Positions 1 to 7,426 of a DNA stretch of 9,274 nucleotides are shown in pieces. This stretch comes from Chloroflexota bacterium. GTDB lineage: Bacteria; Chloroflexota; Dormibacteria; CF-121. The translations under genes were made by a program, and so were the position numbers. Location of the stretch: the NCBI GenBank assembly GCA_005881235.1, contig VBEQ01000239.1, forward strand, positions 1 through 9,274, given 5' to 3'. Position 1 is the stretch's first letter. Every line of letters begins with the position of its first letter. Below the pieces are notes generated by a model. That model searched no databases, had not been told where the DNA came from, and saw only the letters and a list, made by a program, of their open reading frames with translations.

Positions 1-402
1 GAGGCGGTGCAGTTTACGGGCCAGCGCTTTCTCCCGGCGGCCGCGCACGCCATCCTCTCCTACGGACCTCGCGCGGTGATCATCAAGCGCGGTGAGAACG
101 GATCGCTGCTCTTCACGCAGGACCGCGTGTTCTTCGCGCCAGCCCACCCGCTGGAAACGGTGCGCGACCCCACCGGTGCGGGTGACGCCTTCGCCGGTGG
201 TCTGCTCGGCGCCGTCGCGCGCGCGGGCCACAGCGGGGATGACGTGCTGCGCCGAGGCATGCTCTACGGCAGCGTGCTCGGTTCGCTCGCCGTCGAGGAC
301 TTCAGTGTGCGCCGCATCGTTCAGACGGATAGCCGCGAGATTGAACACCGGTTAAGTACCCTTGTGGACATGATTTCTCTCAATGGCTCTCGAGCGCAGT
401 AG
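1..402 (+). CDS. PfkB-family kinase, C-terminal part (possible adenosine kinase)
   Basis: This is the 3' end of a gene that begins before the window; the reading frame is open from base 1, leaving about 133 residues. PfkB/ribokinase enzymes phosphorylate sugars or nucleosides with ATP. The diagnostic second PfkB signature is visible as DPTGAGDAFAGG (about residue 57 onward), containing the GAGD anion hole and catalytic Asp. The preceding stretch with VIIKRGENGSLLF is the usual strand leading to the nucleotide site. The stop lies 3 bp before ahcY, so the two are probably co-transcribed. Next to ahcY and metK, a sensible substrate is adenosine, whose removal pulls S-adenosylhomocysteine hydrolysis forward, but that is inference from context. 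The substrate-recognition half is outside the window, so another sugar or nucleoside kinase specificity is equally open. Family assignment is firm; substrate is not. Confidence 0.85.
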   Translation, partial: EAVQFTGQRFLPAAAHAILSYGPRAVIIKRGENGSLLFTQDRVFFAPAHPLETVRDPTGAGDAFAGGLLGAVARAGHSGDDVLRRGMLYGSVLGSLAVEDFSVRRIVQTDSREIEHRLSTLVDMISLNGSRAQ

Positions 403-405
403 CTC

Positions 406-1683
406 ATGGCCACCATTCCCGCACAGCGATACGACATCAAGGACCTGAAGCTCGCCGACGACGGCCGGCGGATGATCGAGTGGGCGGCGCAGGAGATGCC
501 CGTCCTGCAGCAAATCCGCGAGCGCTTCAAACGCGAGCAGCCGCTCAAGGGTCAGCGCCTTTCCGCCTGCCTCCATGTGACCACCGAAACCGCGAACCTG
601 GCCATCACCCTGAAGGCCGGCGGCGCCGAGGTCGTGCTCTGCGCCTCGAACCCGCTGTCGACCGCCGACGCGGCCGCCGCCGCGCTGGTCGCGGACCACG
701 GGATCAGCGTCTTCGCGATCAAGGGTGAGGACAATGACACCTACTACCGGCACATCGCCTCCGCCCTCGAGCACCGGCCGACAATGACGATGGATGACGG
801 CGCGGACCTGGTCGCCGCGTTGCACAAGGATCGCACCGACCTGATCGGGGACGTCATCGGCGGCACTGAGGAAACGACCACCGGTGTCATCCGGCTGCGG
901 AGCATGGCCGAGAAGAAGGTGTTGCGCTATCCCATCGTTGCTGTCAACGAGGCGATGACCAAGCACTTCTTCGATAACCGCTATGGCACCGGCCAGAGCA
1001 CGATCGATGGCATCATCCGCGCCACCAACGTCCTGCTCGCCGGCAAGGTCTTCGTGATTGCCGGCTACGGTTGGTGCGGCCGCGGCCTGGCGATGCGGGC
1101 TCGCGGCATGGGCGCCCACGTGATCGTCACCGAGGTCGAACCCGTCAGAGCGCTGGAGGCGGTGATGGACGGCTATCGCGTGATGCCGATGAAGGAGGCG
1201 GCCAAGGAGGGGGACCTTTTCGTTACCGTCACCGGTGACATCAACGTGGTCGACGAGCCGCATCTCAAGGCGATGAAGAGCGGCGCCATCCTGGCCAACT
1301 CGGGGCACTTCAACGACGAGATCAACCTCAGCGCGCTCGACGGAATGGCCGAGAGCGTGCGCACCATCCGAACGTCGCTCGAGGAGTACCGGCTCCACGA
1401 CGGCCGCAAGCTCTTCGTCCTGGGCGAGGGACGGCTGGTCAACCTGGCGGCGGCCGAAGGCCACCCGGCGGCTGTCATGGACATGAGCTTTGCCAACCAG
1501 GCGCTCAGCGCGGAGTACCTCGTCAGTCACGCGCGCGAGCTGCAGCCGAGGGTTTACCCGGTCCCCGATGATATCGATCGCGAGATCGCTCGGTTAAAAT
1601 TGGCCGCGATGCACATCGCCATCGACTCCCTCACCGCCGAGCAGGCCGAGTACCTGGGCGGCTGGGAGTCGGGCACGCGATGA
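406..1683 (+). CDS. ahcY: Adenosylhomocysteinase (S-adenosylhomocysteine hydrolase)
   Basis: This cytosolic, NAD-dependent enzyme reversibly splits S-adenosylhomocysteine into adenosine and homocysteine, relieving product inhibition of methyltransferases. The 425-residue protein shows the family landmarks in order: substrate-domain HVTTETANL (57-65), SNPLSTAD (81-88), the acidic pair D130-D131, GGTEETTTG (152-160), K186 with D190-N191 in KHFFDN, the NAD-binding loop GYGWCGRG (220-227), E243 at the end of the next strand for ribose binding, and GHFNDEI (300-306). It lacks the roughly 40-residue insertion of many bacterial enzymes. It also lacks the C-terminal tail ending in Tyr-Arg-Tyr that reaches into the neighbouring subunit's NAD site, and ends instead with an EQAEYLGGW segment. 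That is the shorter archaeal/Thermotoga-like form. The ATG start is 3 bp after the upstream stop and has no clear Shine-Dalgarno. The last four bases overlap the metK start (ATGA). Confidence 0.97.
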   Translation: MATIPAQRYDIKDLKLADDGRRMIEWAAQEMPVLQQIRERFKREQPLKGQRLSACLHVTTETANLAITLKAGGAEVVLCASNPLSTADAAAAALVADHGISVFAIKGEDNDTYYRHIASALEHRPTMTMDDGADLVAALHKDRTDLIGDVIGGTEETTTGVIRLRSMAEKKVLRYPIVAVNEAMTKHFFDNRYGTGQSTIDGIIRATNVLLAGKVFVIAGYGWCGRGLAMRARGMGAHVIVTEVEPVRALEAVMDGYRVMPMKEAAKEGDLFVTVTGDINVVDEPHLKAMKSGAILANSGHFNDEINLSALDGMAESVRTIRTSLEEYRLHDGRKLFVLGEGRLVNLAAAEGHPAAVMDMSFANQALSAEYLVSHARELQPRVYPVPDDIDREIARLKLAAMHIAIDSLTAEQAEYLGGWESGTR

Positions 1684-2861
1684 ACCGCCGCAACCATCTC
1701 TTTACCTCGGAGTCTGTCACCGAAGGCCACCCGGACAAGATCGCCGACCAGATCTCGGACGCGATCCTCGACGCCATCATGGCCAAGGATCCGCTCGGCC
1801 GGGTCGCCTGCGAGACCGCGGTCACCACCGGACTGGCGTTCGTCATCGGCGAGATCACGACCGACACCTACGTCGAGATGCGCGACATCATTCGCGACAC
1901 CATCGAGCAGGCGGGCTACGACCATCCGGGGTTCGGCTTCGACGCCGAAACCTGCGGTGTGATCGTCTCCATTCAGAAGCAGTCACCGGACATCGCGCAA
2001 GGTGTTGATACCGGCGGTGCCGGCGACCAGGGCATGATGTTCGGCTTTGCCTGCGACGAGACGCCGGAACTGATGCCGATGCCAATCCAGCTCGCCCATC
2101 AGCTGGCGCGCCAGCTCGCCCGCGTTCGCAAAGACAAGACCCTGCCCTACCTGGGCCCTGACGGCAAGACGCAGGTGACGATCGAGTACGTCGACGGCCG
2201 CCCCACGCGCATCGACACCGTGGTGATCTCGGCGCAGCATACCGAGGACGTCGAGTTGGGGCGGATCCGTGAGGACCTGCAGGAGCTCGTGCTCGAGCAG
2301 GTGGTCCCGGCGAAGATGCTCGACCAACGCTCGACCATCCACGTCAACCCGACGGGCCGCTTCGTGCTCGGTGGACCCAGGGCCGACGCGGGCGTGACCG
2401 GCCGCAAGATCATCGTCGACAGTTACGGCGGATATGCCCGGCACGGCGGTGGCTGCTTCAGCGGGAAAGACCCCTCGAAGGTCGACCGTTCTGGCGCCTA
2501 CGCCGCGCGTTACGTCGCCAAGAACATCGTCGCCGCGGGGCTCGCGAGCCACTGCGAGATCCAGGTCGCCTACGCCATTGGCGTGCGCAAGCCGGTCTCG
2601 GTCTTCGTGGAGACGTTCGGGACGGAGCGCGTCCCGGTCCCCAGGATCGAGGCACTGGTCCAGAAGCATTTCGACCTCAGCCCGCTGGAGATCATCCGGC
2701 AGCTCGAGCTGCGCCGCCCCATCTACAAGCAGACAGCAGCCTACGGCCACTTTGGCCGCTCCGACGTCGACCTTCCGTGGGAACGGACCGACATGGCGGA
2801 CCTGCTCGCCTCCGAGGCGGGGGTTCAACGGCTCCAGGTGGTGGAGTCGCAGGACGGCTAA
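1680..2861 (+). CDS. metK: S-adenosylmethionine synthetase (methionine adenosyltransferase)
   Basis: This enzyme makes S-adenosylmethionine from methionine and ATP, releasing phosphate and pyrophosphate; it is a cytosolic tetramer in known members. The 393-residue length is typical. Landmarks are SESVTEGHPDK near the N-terminus (10-20) with the catalytic His17, the hexapeptide signature GAGDQG (113-118), and the phosphate-binding signature GGGCFSGKD (256-264). Cys replaces the commoner Ala in the last, a variant the family pattern allows. The segment around 269-287 with SGAYAARYVAKN and the HFDLSP stretch near the C-terminus are also family hallmarks. The ATG lies in an ATGA overlap with the ahcY stop, which suggests translational coupling. 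The neighbouring SAH hydrolase completes the recycling of the methyl-transfer by-product. The last codons overlap the inferred ACG start of the next gene by 8 bp and also contain its ribosome binding site. Confidence 0.98.
   Translation: MNRRNHLFTSESVTEGHPDKIADQISDAILDAIMAKDPLGRVACETAVTTGLAFVIGEITTDTYVEMRDIIRDTIEQAGYDHPGFGFDAETCGVIVSIQKQSPDIAQGVDTGGAGDQGMMFGFACDETPELMPMPIQLAHQLARQLARVRKDKTLPYLGPDGKTQVTIEYVDGRPTRIDTVVISAQHTEDVELGRIREDLQELVLEQVVPAKMLDQRSTIHVNPTGRFVLGGPRADAGVTGRKIIVDSYGGYARHGGGCFSGKDPSKVDRSGAYAARYVAKNIVAAGLASHCEIQVAYAIGVRKPVSVFVETFGTERVPVPRIEALVQKHFDLSPLEIIRQLELRRPIYKQTAAYGHFGRSDVDLPWERTDMADLLASEAGVQRLQVVESQDG
2843..2846 (+). promoter_or_regulatory. Ribosome binding site deciding the ACG start of the reductase gene
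   Basis: A GGAG core, inside the purine/GT-rich run AGGTGGTGGAG, lies within the 3' end of metK. It is 7 bases upstream of an in-frame ACG at 2854. The spacing is right for a Shine-Dalgarno and no ATG, GTG or TTG lies in that window, so it supports ACG as the initiation codon. Confidence 0.5.
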
Positions 2862-3819
2862 GACCGTCCTTGTCACGGGGATCGACGGCTTTGCCGGAAG
2901 CCACCTCGCCGACCTTCTCTTGCGGCGACGCCACACCGTTCACGGCACCATCCGCGGGGATCGACCGGCGCTGCGCGCGGAGCTCGCGCCGCGCGTCCAG
3001 ACCCACCCGGTGGATCTCCTCGATCGGGACCGGGTCGAGACCCTGGTCCGTGAGATTCAACCGCAGTGGGTCTTTCACCTGGCGGCACTGAGCAGCCCGG
3101 CGGCGTCCTGGGGCGACCCCGCTGCGACGATCGCCACCAATGCCGGGCTCGAGGCCAATCTGCTGGCGGCGCTCGTCAAGCAGAAACCGATGCCGCGCGT
3201 CGTCGTGGTCGGTTCCGCGGATGAGTACGGCCAGCCGGTCGGCGGCGCCCGCCGGCTCGACGAGGCCACCCCGCTGCGGCCGCTGTCACCCTACGGCGTG
3301 AGCAAGGTGACGCAGGATCTGCTGGCGCTCCAGTATTACCTGAGCCATGGCCTGGCGGCGATTCGAGTCCGGCCCTTCAACCATGCCGGCCCGCGGCAGG
3401 CGCCGACCTTCGCCGTCGCCAGCTTCGCCCAGCAGATCGCCCGCATCGAGCTGGGGAAGCAGCCGCCGGTCTTGAAGGTTGGCAACCTCGAGGCGCGACG
3501 CGACTTCACCGATGTGCGCGACATCGTGCGCGCCTACCTGCTGGCGGCGGAGAAGGGCAAGCCGGGCGAGGTCTACAACATCGGATCGGGGACGGCGACG
3601 CGGCTTCGCGAAATTGTCGCCATGCTCCTCAAGATGACCCGTACCCGGATCACCCTGGAGGTGGATCCGACGCGAAAGCACGCGGTCGAGGCGGAGGTCT
3701 ACGTCTGCGACGCGCGCCGCTTCCAGCGGCTGACCGGCTGGGGCCCGAAGATCGGGCTGGAACGCATGCTGCGCGACACGCTCGATGACTGGCGGCGCCA
3801 CGAGCGGAGCGTGGCCTGA
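2854..3819 (+). CDS. rmd: GDP-4-dehydro-6-deoxy-D-mannose reductase (Rmd-like, SDR family)
   Basis: This is an extended short-chain dehydrogenase that most likely reduces the C4 ketone of GDP-4-dehydro-6-deoxy-D-mannose with NAD(P)H, giving GDP-D-rhamnose. With ACG as start it has 321 residues, normal for the family. The Rossmann motif is GIDGFAG (9-15). Ser121 in VVGSADEYG and Tyr147/Lys151 in SPYGVSK form the catalytic set. RPFNHAGPRQ (173-182) and RRDFTDVRD (215-223) are typical of Rmd rather than GDP-fucose synthase. A homolog producing GDP-6-deoxy-D-talose cannot be excluded. Start choice: homologous N-termini begin just before KTVLVTG, and ACG at 2854 gives M-A-K-T-V-L-V-T-G. The nearest usual start in frame is TTG at 2752, deep inside metK and giving an unrelated-looking extension. 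The gene is flanked by GDP-mannose genes, and its TGA shares one base with the next ATG. Confidence 0.88.
   Translation, partial: TAKTVLVTGIDGFAGSHLADLLLRRRHTVHGTIRGDRPALRAELAPRVQTHPVDLLDRDRVETLVREIQPQWVFHLAALSSPAASWGDPAATIATNAGLEANLLAALVKQKPMPRVVVVGSADEYGQPVGGARRLDEATPLRPLSPYGVSKVTQDLLALQYYLSHGLAAIRVRPFNHAGPRQAPTFAVASFAQQIARIELGKQPPVLKVGNLEARRDFTDVRDIVRAYLLAAEKGKPGEVYNIGSGTATRLREIVAMLLKMTRTRITLEVDPTRKHAVEAEVYVCDARRFQRLTGWGPKIGLERMLRDTLDDWRRHERSVA
3806..3809 (+). promoter_or_regulatory. Ribosome binding site for the guanylyltransferase gene
   Basis: GGAG lies 9 bases upstream of the ATG at 3819, inside the last codons of the reductase gene. It is one of the few recognisable Shine-Dalgarno sites in the window. 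With the TGATG stop/start junction it suggests coupled translation. Confidence 0.5.
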
Positions 3820-4883
3820 TGGCCCGGCATGTCGTGATCCTGGCGGGGGGAAGCGGGACGCGGCTGTGGCCCCGGTCGCGCGAGAAGTCGCCCAAGCACC
3901 TGCTCACCCTCCATGGGGCGCAATCCTTGCTGCAGTCGACGTACGCGCGGGTGTCGCGCCTGACAGACAACGTCTATGTCGTGACGGAACAGTCCCAGCT
4001 GAAGAGCATTCGCGAGCAGTTGCCCAAGCTCTCTGACGAACAGTTCATCGTCGAGCCGGCGCGGCGCGGCACCGCCTCGGCGCTCGGCCTGGCCGCCCTC
4101 GCCATCGCGGAGCGTGATCCGCAGGCGACCATGCTCTCGGTCCACGCCGACCACTATCTCGGTCACGACGAAGATGCGTACCTGAAGACTCTCGACGCCG
4201 AGGCGCGCTGGGCGGAGTCGAAGCGCTCGCTGGTGACCGTCGGCCTGCGACCACCGTATGCCTCGACCGCGTTCGGCTATATCCAGGTCGGGCCGCCGCT
4301 CGATGGCGACGAGGCACCGGCGGTGTATCGGGTAGTCCGTTTTGTGGAAAAGCCTGATCTCAAAACCGCCGAAGGCTTTTTAGTATCGGGCTCTTACCTC
4401 TGGAACCTGGGCCTCTTCAGCTGGCCAGTCGACGTGCTCTTCAGCGAGATGGCGAAGCACGCCCCCCAACTCTATGCGGGGCTGGAGCAGGTGAAGGACG
4501 CTCGCCGAGCTGGGGATGACGCCGATCGCATCTACCAGATGTTGCCCACCGAAGCCATTGACTACGCGGTGCTGGAGCGCACCAAGAACCTGCTGGTCGT
4601 CGGGGCCACCTTCGAATGGCACGACCTTGGATCTTGGGCGGACCTGCACGACATCCTGCAGCGGGACGAGGCGGGCAACTTCGTCGAGGGCGAGTCGGTG
4701 TTGATCGATTCGAAAAACTGCATGATCCACTCGCCTCGCAAGCTGGTGGCCGCGGTCGGCCTCGAAGACATGGTCGTGATCGAGACCGACGACGCCATCC
4801 TGATCTGTCCCAAGGCGCGCTCACAAGACGTCAAACTGATCGTCGATCGCCTCAAGCAGATGGGCAAGACCCAGTACCTCTGA
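3819..4883 (+). CDS. manC: Mannose-1-phosphate guanylyltransferase, single-domain
   Basis: This enzyme forms GDP-mannose and pyrophosphate from GTP and mannose-1-phosphate in the cytosol. The 354-residue protein has the sugar-nucleotidyltransferase signature LAGGSGTRLWPRSREKSPKH (8-27), with the GTP-binding glycine loop and Lys26. It also has a metal-binding Asp111 in HADHY, FGYIQVG (152-158), FVEKPD (175-180), WNLGLF (195-200), IDYAVLE (247-253) and WHDLGSW (267-273). It ends after the nucleotidyltransferase and a short beta region, without the C-terminal isomerase cupin of bifunctional ManC/AlgA enzymes (usually about 470-480 residues). A related cupin is a separate gene at 7419. The gene overlaps the upstream stop by one base and is followed by gmd after 19 bp. 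Its middle (about 4330-4390) is locally AT-richer, with a TTA codon and an inverted repeat listed separately. Confidence 0.95.
   Translation: MARHVVILAGGSGTRLWPRSREKSPKHLLTLHGAQSLLQSTYARVSRLTDNVYVVTEQSQLKSIREQLPKLSDEQFIVEPARRGTASALGLAALAIAERDPQATMLSVHADHYLGHDEDAYLKTLDAEARWAESKRSLVTVGLRPPYASTAFGYIQVGPPLDGDEAPAVYRVVRFVEKPDLKTAEGFLVSGSYLWNLGLFSWPVDVLFSEMAKHAPQLYAGLEQVKDARRAGDDADRIYQMLPTEAIDYAVLERTKNLLVVGATFEWHDLGSWADLHDILQRDEAGNFVEGESVLIDSKNCMIHSPRKLVAAVGLEDMVVIETDDAILICPKARSQDVKLIVDRLKQMGKTQYL
4348..4380 (+). repeat. Inverted repeat with T-tract inside the guanylyltransferase gene
   Basis: AAAAGCCT (4348-4355) and AGGCTTTT (4373-4380) are perfect 8-bp inverted arms separated by 17 bases, and the right arm continues into TTA. 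The shape resembles a weak intrinsic terminator. However, the stem has only three G-C pairs, the loop is long, and the sequence encodes the conserved FVEKPD region, so a regulatory role is unproven. Confidence 0.25.
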
Positions 4884-4890
4884 GCGTCGT

Positions 4891-4896
4891 TACACT
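4891..4896 (+). promoter_or_regulatory. Possible -10 element (TACACT) for a leaderless gmd transcript
   Basis: TACACT fits the TANNNT form of a bacterial -10 element and ends 6 bases before the GTG at 4903, the distance expected if transcription began on the start codon. No convincing -35 or Shine-Dalgarno is present. It could be chance, since the upstream genes can also supply transcription. Confidence 0.25.
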
Positions 4897-4902
4897 GTGG
4901 CC

Positions 4903-5931
4903 GTGGCAAAGCGCGCGCTGATCACCGGCATCACCGGTCAGGACGGTTCCTATCTCGCCGAGCTCCTCCTGGAGAAGGGATACGAGGTGCACGGTGTGGT
5001 GCGCCGCTCTTCGAGCATGAACCGCAGCCGCATCGACCACCTGGAGCACGCCCATCCGGAGCATCTCGAGGGAGCGCGCTTCACGCTGCATTACGGGGAC
5101 ATGACGGACTCCGGCGGCCTGAACCGCCTCGTCATGACCGTCGAGCCGGACGAGATCTACAATCTGGCCGCCCAGAGCCAGGTGCACATCTCGTTCGATC
5201 AGCCGGAGTACACGGGCAACACCGACGGGCTAGGCACCACGCGGCTACTCGAAGCCATCCGCGCGACCGGTCGCTCCACGCGCTTCTACCAGGCGTCGAC
5301 CTCCGAGATGTTCGGCACGACGCCGCCGCCGCAGAACGAGCAGACGCCGTTTCATCCGCGCAGCCCCTATGGCGTCGCCAAAGTCTACGCACACTGGATG
5401 ACGGTCAATTACCGCGAGGCCTACGACATGTTCGCCTGCAGCGGCATCCTCTTCAATCACGAGTCGCCGCGCCGCGGCGAGAACTTCGTCACGCGCAAGG
5501 TGACCCGCGGCGTCGCCGCCATCGTCGCCAAGCGCTCCACAAAGCTCCGGCTCGGGAATCTCGACTCCAAGCGCGACTGGGGCCACGCCAAAGACTACGT
5601 CGAGGCGATGTGGATGATGCTGCAGCAGGACAAGCCGGATGATTACGTCATCGCCACCGGTGTCCAGTGGACGATCCGCCAGCTGGTCGAGCTCGCCTTC
5701 GGGCTGGTCGGCCTCGACTGGCAGGACCACGTCGAAGTGGACAAGGCGTACTTCCGTCCCGCGGAGGTACCCGACCTGCGCGGCGACCCCAGCAAGGCGC
5801 GGGCCAGGCTGGGCTGGCGCCCCAGGATCACCTTCCAGGAAATGATCCGGGAGATGCTGCAGTACGACCTCGCCGCTGCCGGGCTCAAGCCCGAGTCGTA
5901 CCTCCGCGAGCGGTCGGCGAAAGCCAGCTGA
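4903..5931 (+). CDS. gmd: GDP-mannose 4,6-dehydratase
   Basis: This enzyme converts GDP-D-mannose to GDP-4-dehydro-6-deoxy-D-mannose, using tightly bound NADP as internal hydride carrier. From GTG at 4903 the product has 342 residues and starts MAKRALITGITGQDGSYLAE. It carries the Rossmann motif GITGQDG (9-15), the catalytic Thr133 and Glu135 in ASTSEMFG, and Tyr156/Lys160 in SPYGVAK, nearly the same numbering as the E. coli enzyme (Thr132, Glu134, Tyr156, Lys160). FNHESPRRGENFVTRK (184-199) and the later KRDWGHAKDY segment are diagnostic of Gmd. GTG at 4897, two codons upstream, is an alternative start. I prefer 4903 because of the usual N-terminus and the possible leaderless -10 at 4891. 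The product is the substrate of the reductase encoded at 2854, so dehydratase and reductase are separated by the guanylyltransferase gene rather than adjacent. Confidence 0.97.
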   Translation: MAKRALITGITGQDGSYLAELLLEKGYEVHGVVRRSSSMNRSRIDHLEHAHPEHLEGARFTLHYGDMTDSGGLNRLVMTVEPDEIYNLAAQSQVHISFDQPEYTGNTDGLGTTRLLEAIRATGRSTRFYQASTSEMFGTTPPPQNEQTPFHPRSPYGVAKVYAHWMTVNYREAYDMFACSGILFNHESPRRGENFVTRKVTRGVAAIVAKRSTKLRLGNLDSKRDWGHAKDYVEAMWMMLQQDKPDDYVIATGVQWTIRQLVELAFGLVGLDWQDHVEVDKAYFRPAEVPDLRGDPSKARARLGWRPRITFQEMIREMLQYDLAAAGLKPESYLRERSAKAS

Positions 5932-5959
5932 TCGATTCCCGTCCCGCCGATTAGGATTA

Positions 5960-7426
5960 GTGGCGGATGGGGACCCGATAGCGTTGGCCGTCGAGATCAA
6001 GTTCGGGACGGACGGCTGGCGTGGCATCATCGCCGACGACTTCACCTATGAGTCGGTTCGCATTGCCACCCAGGGGATCGCGCAATACCTCGTGAGCCGC
6101 CCAAACCCATCGGCCATCGTCGGATACGACACGCGCTTCGCCTCGGATCTGTTCGCCCGCGAGGTGGCCCAGGTGCTGGCCGCCAATGGCGTCAAGGTCT
6201 TCGTCATCAACGCCCCGGCGCCGACCCAGGTGTCGACCTACGCCATCCTCGACAAGCGGGCGAGCGGCGGACTGGTGATCACCGCCAGCCACAATCCGTA
6301 CTACTTCAGCGGCCTCAAATACAAGCCGGAGTACGCCGGCTCGGCGTCACCCGAAGTCACCGCCCGGCTCGAGGAGGAAATCGAGCGCGTGCAGCGCGGC
6401 GGGCGGGTGCGCCAGGTCCGCTTCGAGGATGCCCGCGGCGACGGGAAGATCGAGGTCTTCGACCCGCAGCCCGCCTATGCCGCCCAGCTCAACCGGCTCG
6501 TCGACCTGGGCGCGATCAAGGCAGCCGGCCTCAAGATTCTCCACGAGCCGATGTACGGCGCGAGCCAGGGCTACGTTAGGGCGCTCCTCTCGGGGGGCAA
6601 AACGACCGTCGAGGAGATCCACAGCGAGCGCAATCCGGGTTTCGGCGGCATGCACCCGGAGCCGATCGCGCAGTACATGCCCGAGGCGATGGAGCGGATG
6701 CGAAAGGGCCGCTTCGACCTCTGCATCGCCAACGACGGCGACGCCGACCGCGTCGGCATCATCGACGAACGGGGCACCTTCGTCAACCAGTTGCAGGTGA
6801 TGGCCTTGCTCATGATGTACCTGGTGGAGAAGCGAGGCCTGAAAGGCGATGTCGTCCGCTCATTGACCTCGACCTCGATGGTCGACAAGCTGGGCGAGCG
6901 CTTCGGGGTCAAGGTTCACGAGCTGAAGGTCGGCTTCAAATACATCGGGCCAAAGATGGCGGAGACCAACGCCATGCTCGGCGGCGAAGAGAGCGGCGGC
7001 TTCGCGTTCCGCGGTCACATTCCCGAGCGCGATGGCATCCTCTCGGGCATCACCTTCGCCGACATGATCGTCAAGTACGGCCAGCCGCTGTCGAAGATCA
7101 TGGCCCACCTGACCGAGTTGGTGGGGCCGCACTTCTACGCCCGCCACGACCTCCACCTCGACCGGCAGGAGTATGCGGCCAGGCGTGCCGAGCTCTACGG
7201 CCGGCTCGAGAAAGAGCCGCCCACCGAGGTCGCCGGTGCGCGAGTGGCACGGTCGCGCACCGATGACGGCTTCAAGTACTACCTCGAGGACGGCAGCTGG
7301 GTGCTGGTCCGCTTTTCCGGGACGGAGCCGCTGATCCGCGTCTACAGCGAAGCGTCCTCGAAGGAGCGGGTCGATCAGCTGCTCGCCTCGCTCGAAGAGA
7401 AGCTCGGGCTGCGCCAACTTGTCTGA
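5960..7426 (+). CDS. Phosphomannomutase/phosphoglucomutase (alpha-D-phosphohexomutase)
   Basis: This enzyme interconverts hexose-6- and hexose-1-phosphates through a phosphoserine intermediate. In this operon the likely reaction is Man-6-P to Man-1-P, feeding the guanylyltransferase. The 488-residue protein has the four family sites: FGTDGWRG (15-22), catalytic Ser110 in TASHNP (108-113), the Mg2+ loop NDGDADR (258-264), sugar-specificity GGEESGG (341-347), and phosphate-binding RFSGTEP (451-457). After TASHNP the usual Asn of the FNG motif is Ser (YFSGLK), a minor variant. Phosphoglucomutase and phosphomannomutase activities cannot be separated by these motifs, and members of this branch may be dual. 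Start is uncertain: GTG at 5960 gives the full length, while TTG at 5984 would give MAVEIKFGTDGW, closer to the usual N-terminus. Neither has a strong Shine-Dalgarno. The stop overlaps the next start by 8 bp. Confidence 0.92.
   Translation: MADGDPIALAVEIKFGTDGWRGIIADDFTYESVRIATQGIAQYLVSRPNPSAIVGYDTRFASDLFAREVAQVLAANGVKVFVINAPAPTQVSTYAILDKRASGGLVITASHNPYYFSGLKYKPEYAGSASPEVTARLEEEIERVQRGGRVRQVRFEDARGDGKIEVFDPQPAYAAQLNRLVDLGAIKAAGLKILHEPMYGASQGYVRALLSGGKTTVEEIHSERNPGFGGMHPEPIAQYMPEAMERMRKGRFDLCIANDGDADRVGIIDERGTFVNQLQVMALLMMYLVEKRGLKGDVVRSLTSTSMVDKLGERFGVKVHELKVGFKYIGPKMAETNAMLGGEESGGFAFRGHIPERDGILSGITFADMIVKYGQPLSKIMAHLTELVGPHFYARHDLHLDRQEYAARRAELYGRLEKEPPTEVAGARVARSRTDDGFKYYLEDGSWVLVRFSGTEPLIRVYSEASSKERVDQLLASLEEKLGLRQLV

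Noticed and set aside
352..1530. 392-codon open frame on the - strand opposite ahcY
   Set aside because: It lies antisense to an unmistakable ahcY. Its predicted protein is His/Asp/Val-rich without recognisable domains, as expected from the mirrored codons of a GC-rich gene.
2434..2853. N-terminal extension of the reductase frame back to ATG 2434
   Set aside because: It would overlap metK by over 400 bp and reads as Arg/Ser-rich shadow sequence. The Rossmann N-terminus begins only at about 2860.
1983..2936. 317-codon open frame on the - strand opposite metK
   Set aside because: Antisense to a complete, motif-bearing metK, with low-complexity composition and no domain. It is a GC-rich shadow.
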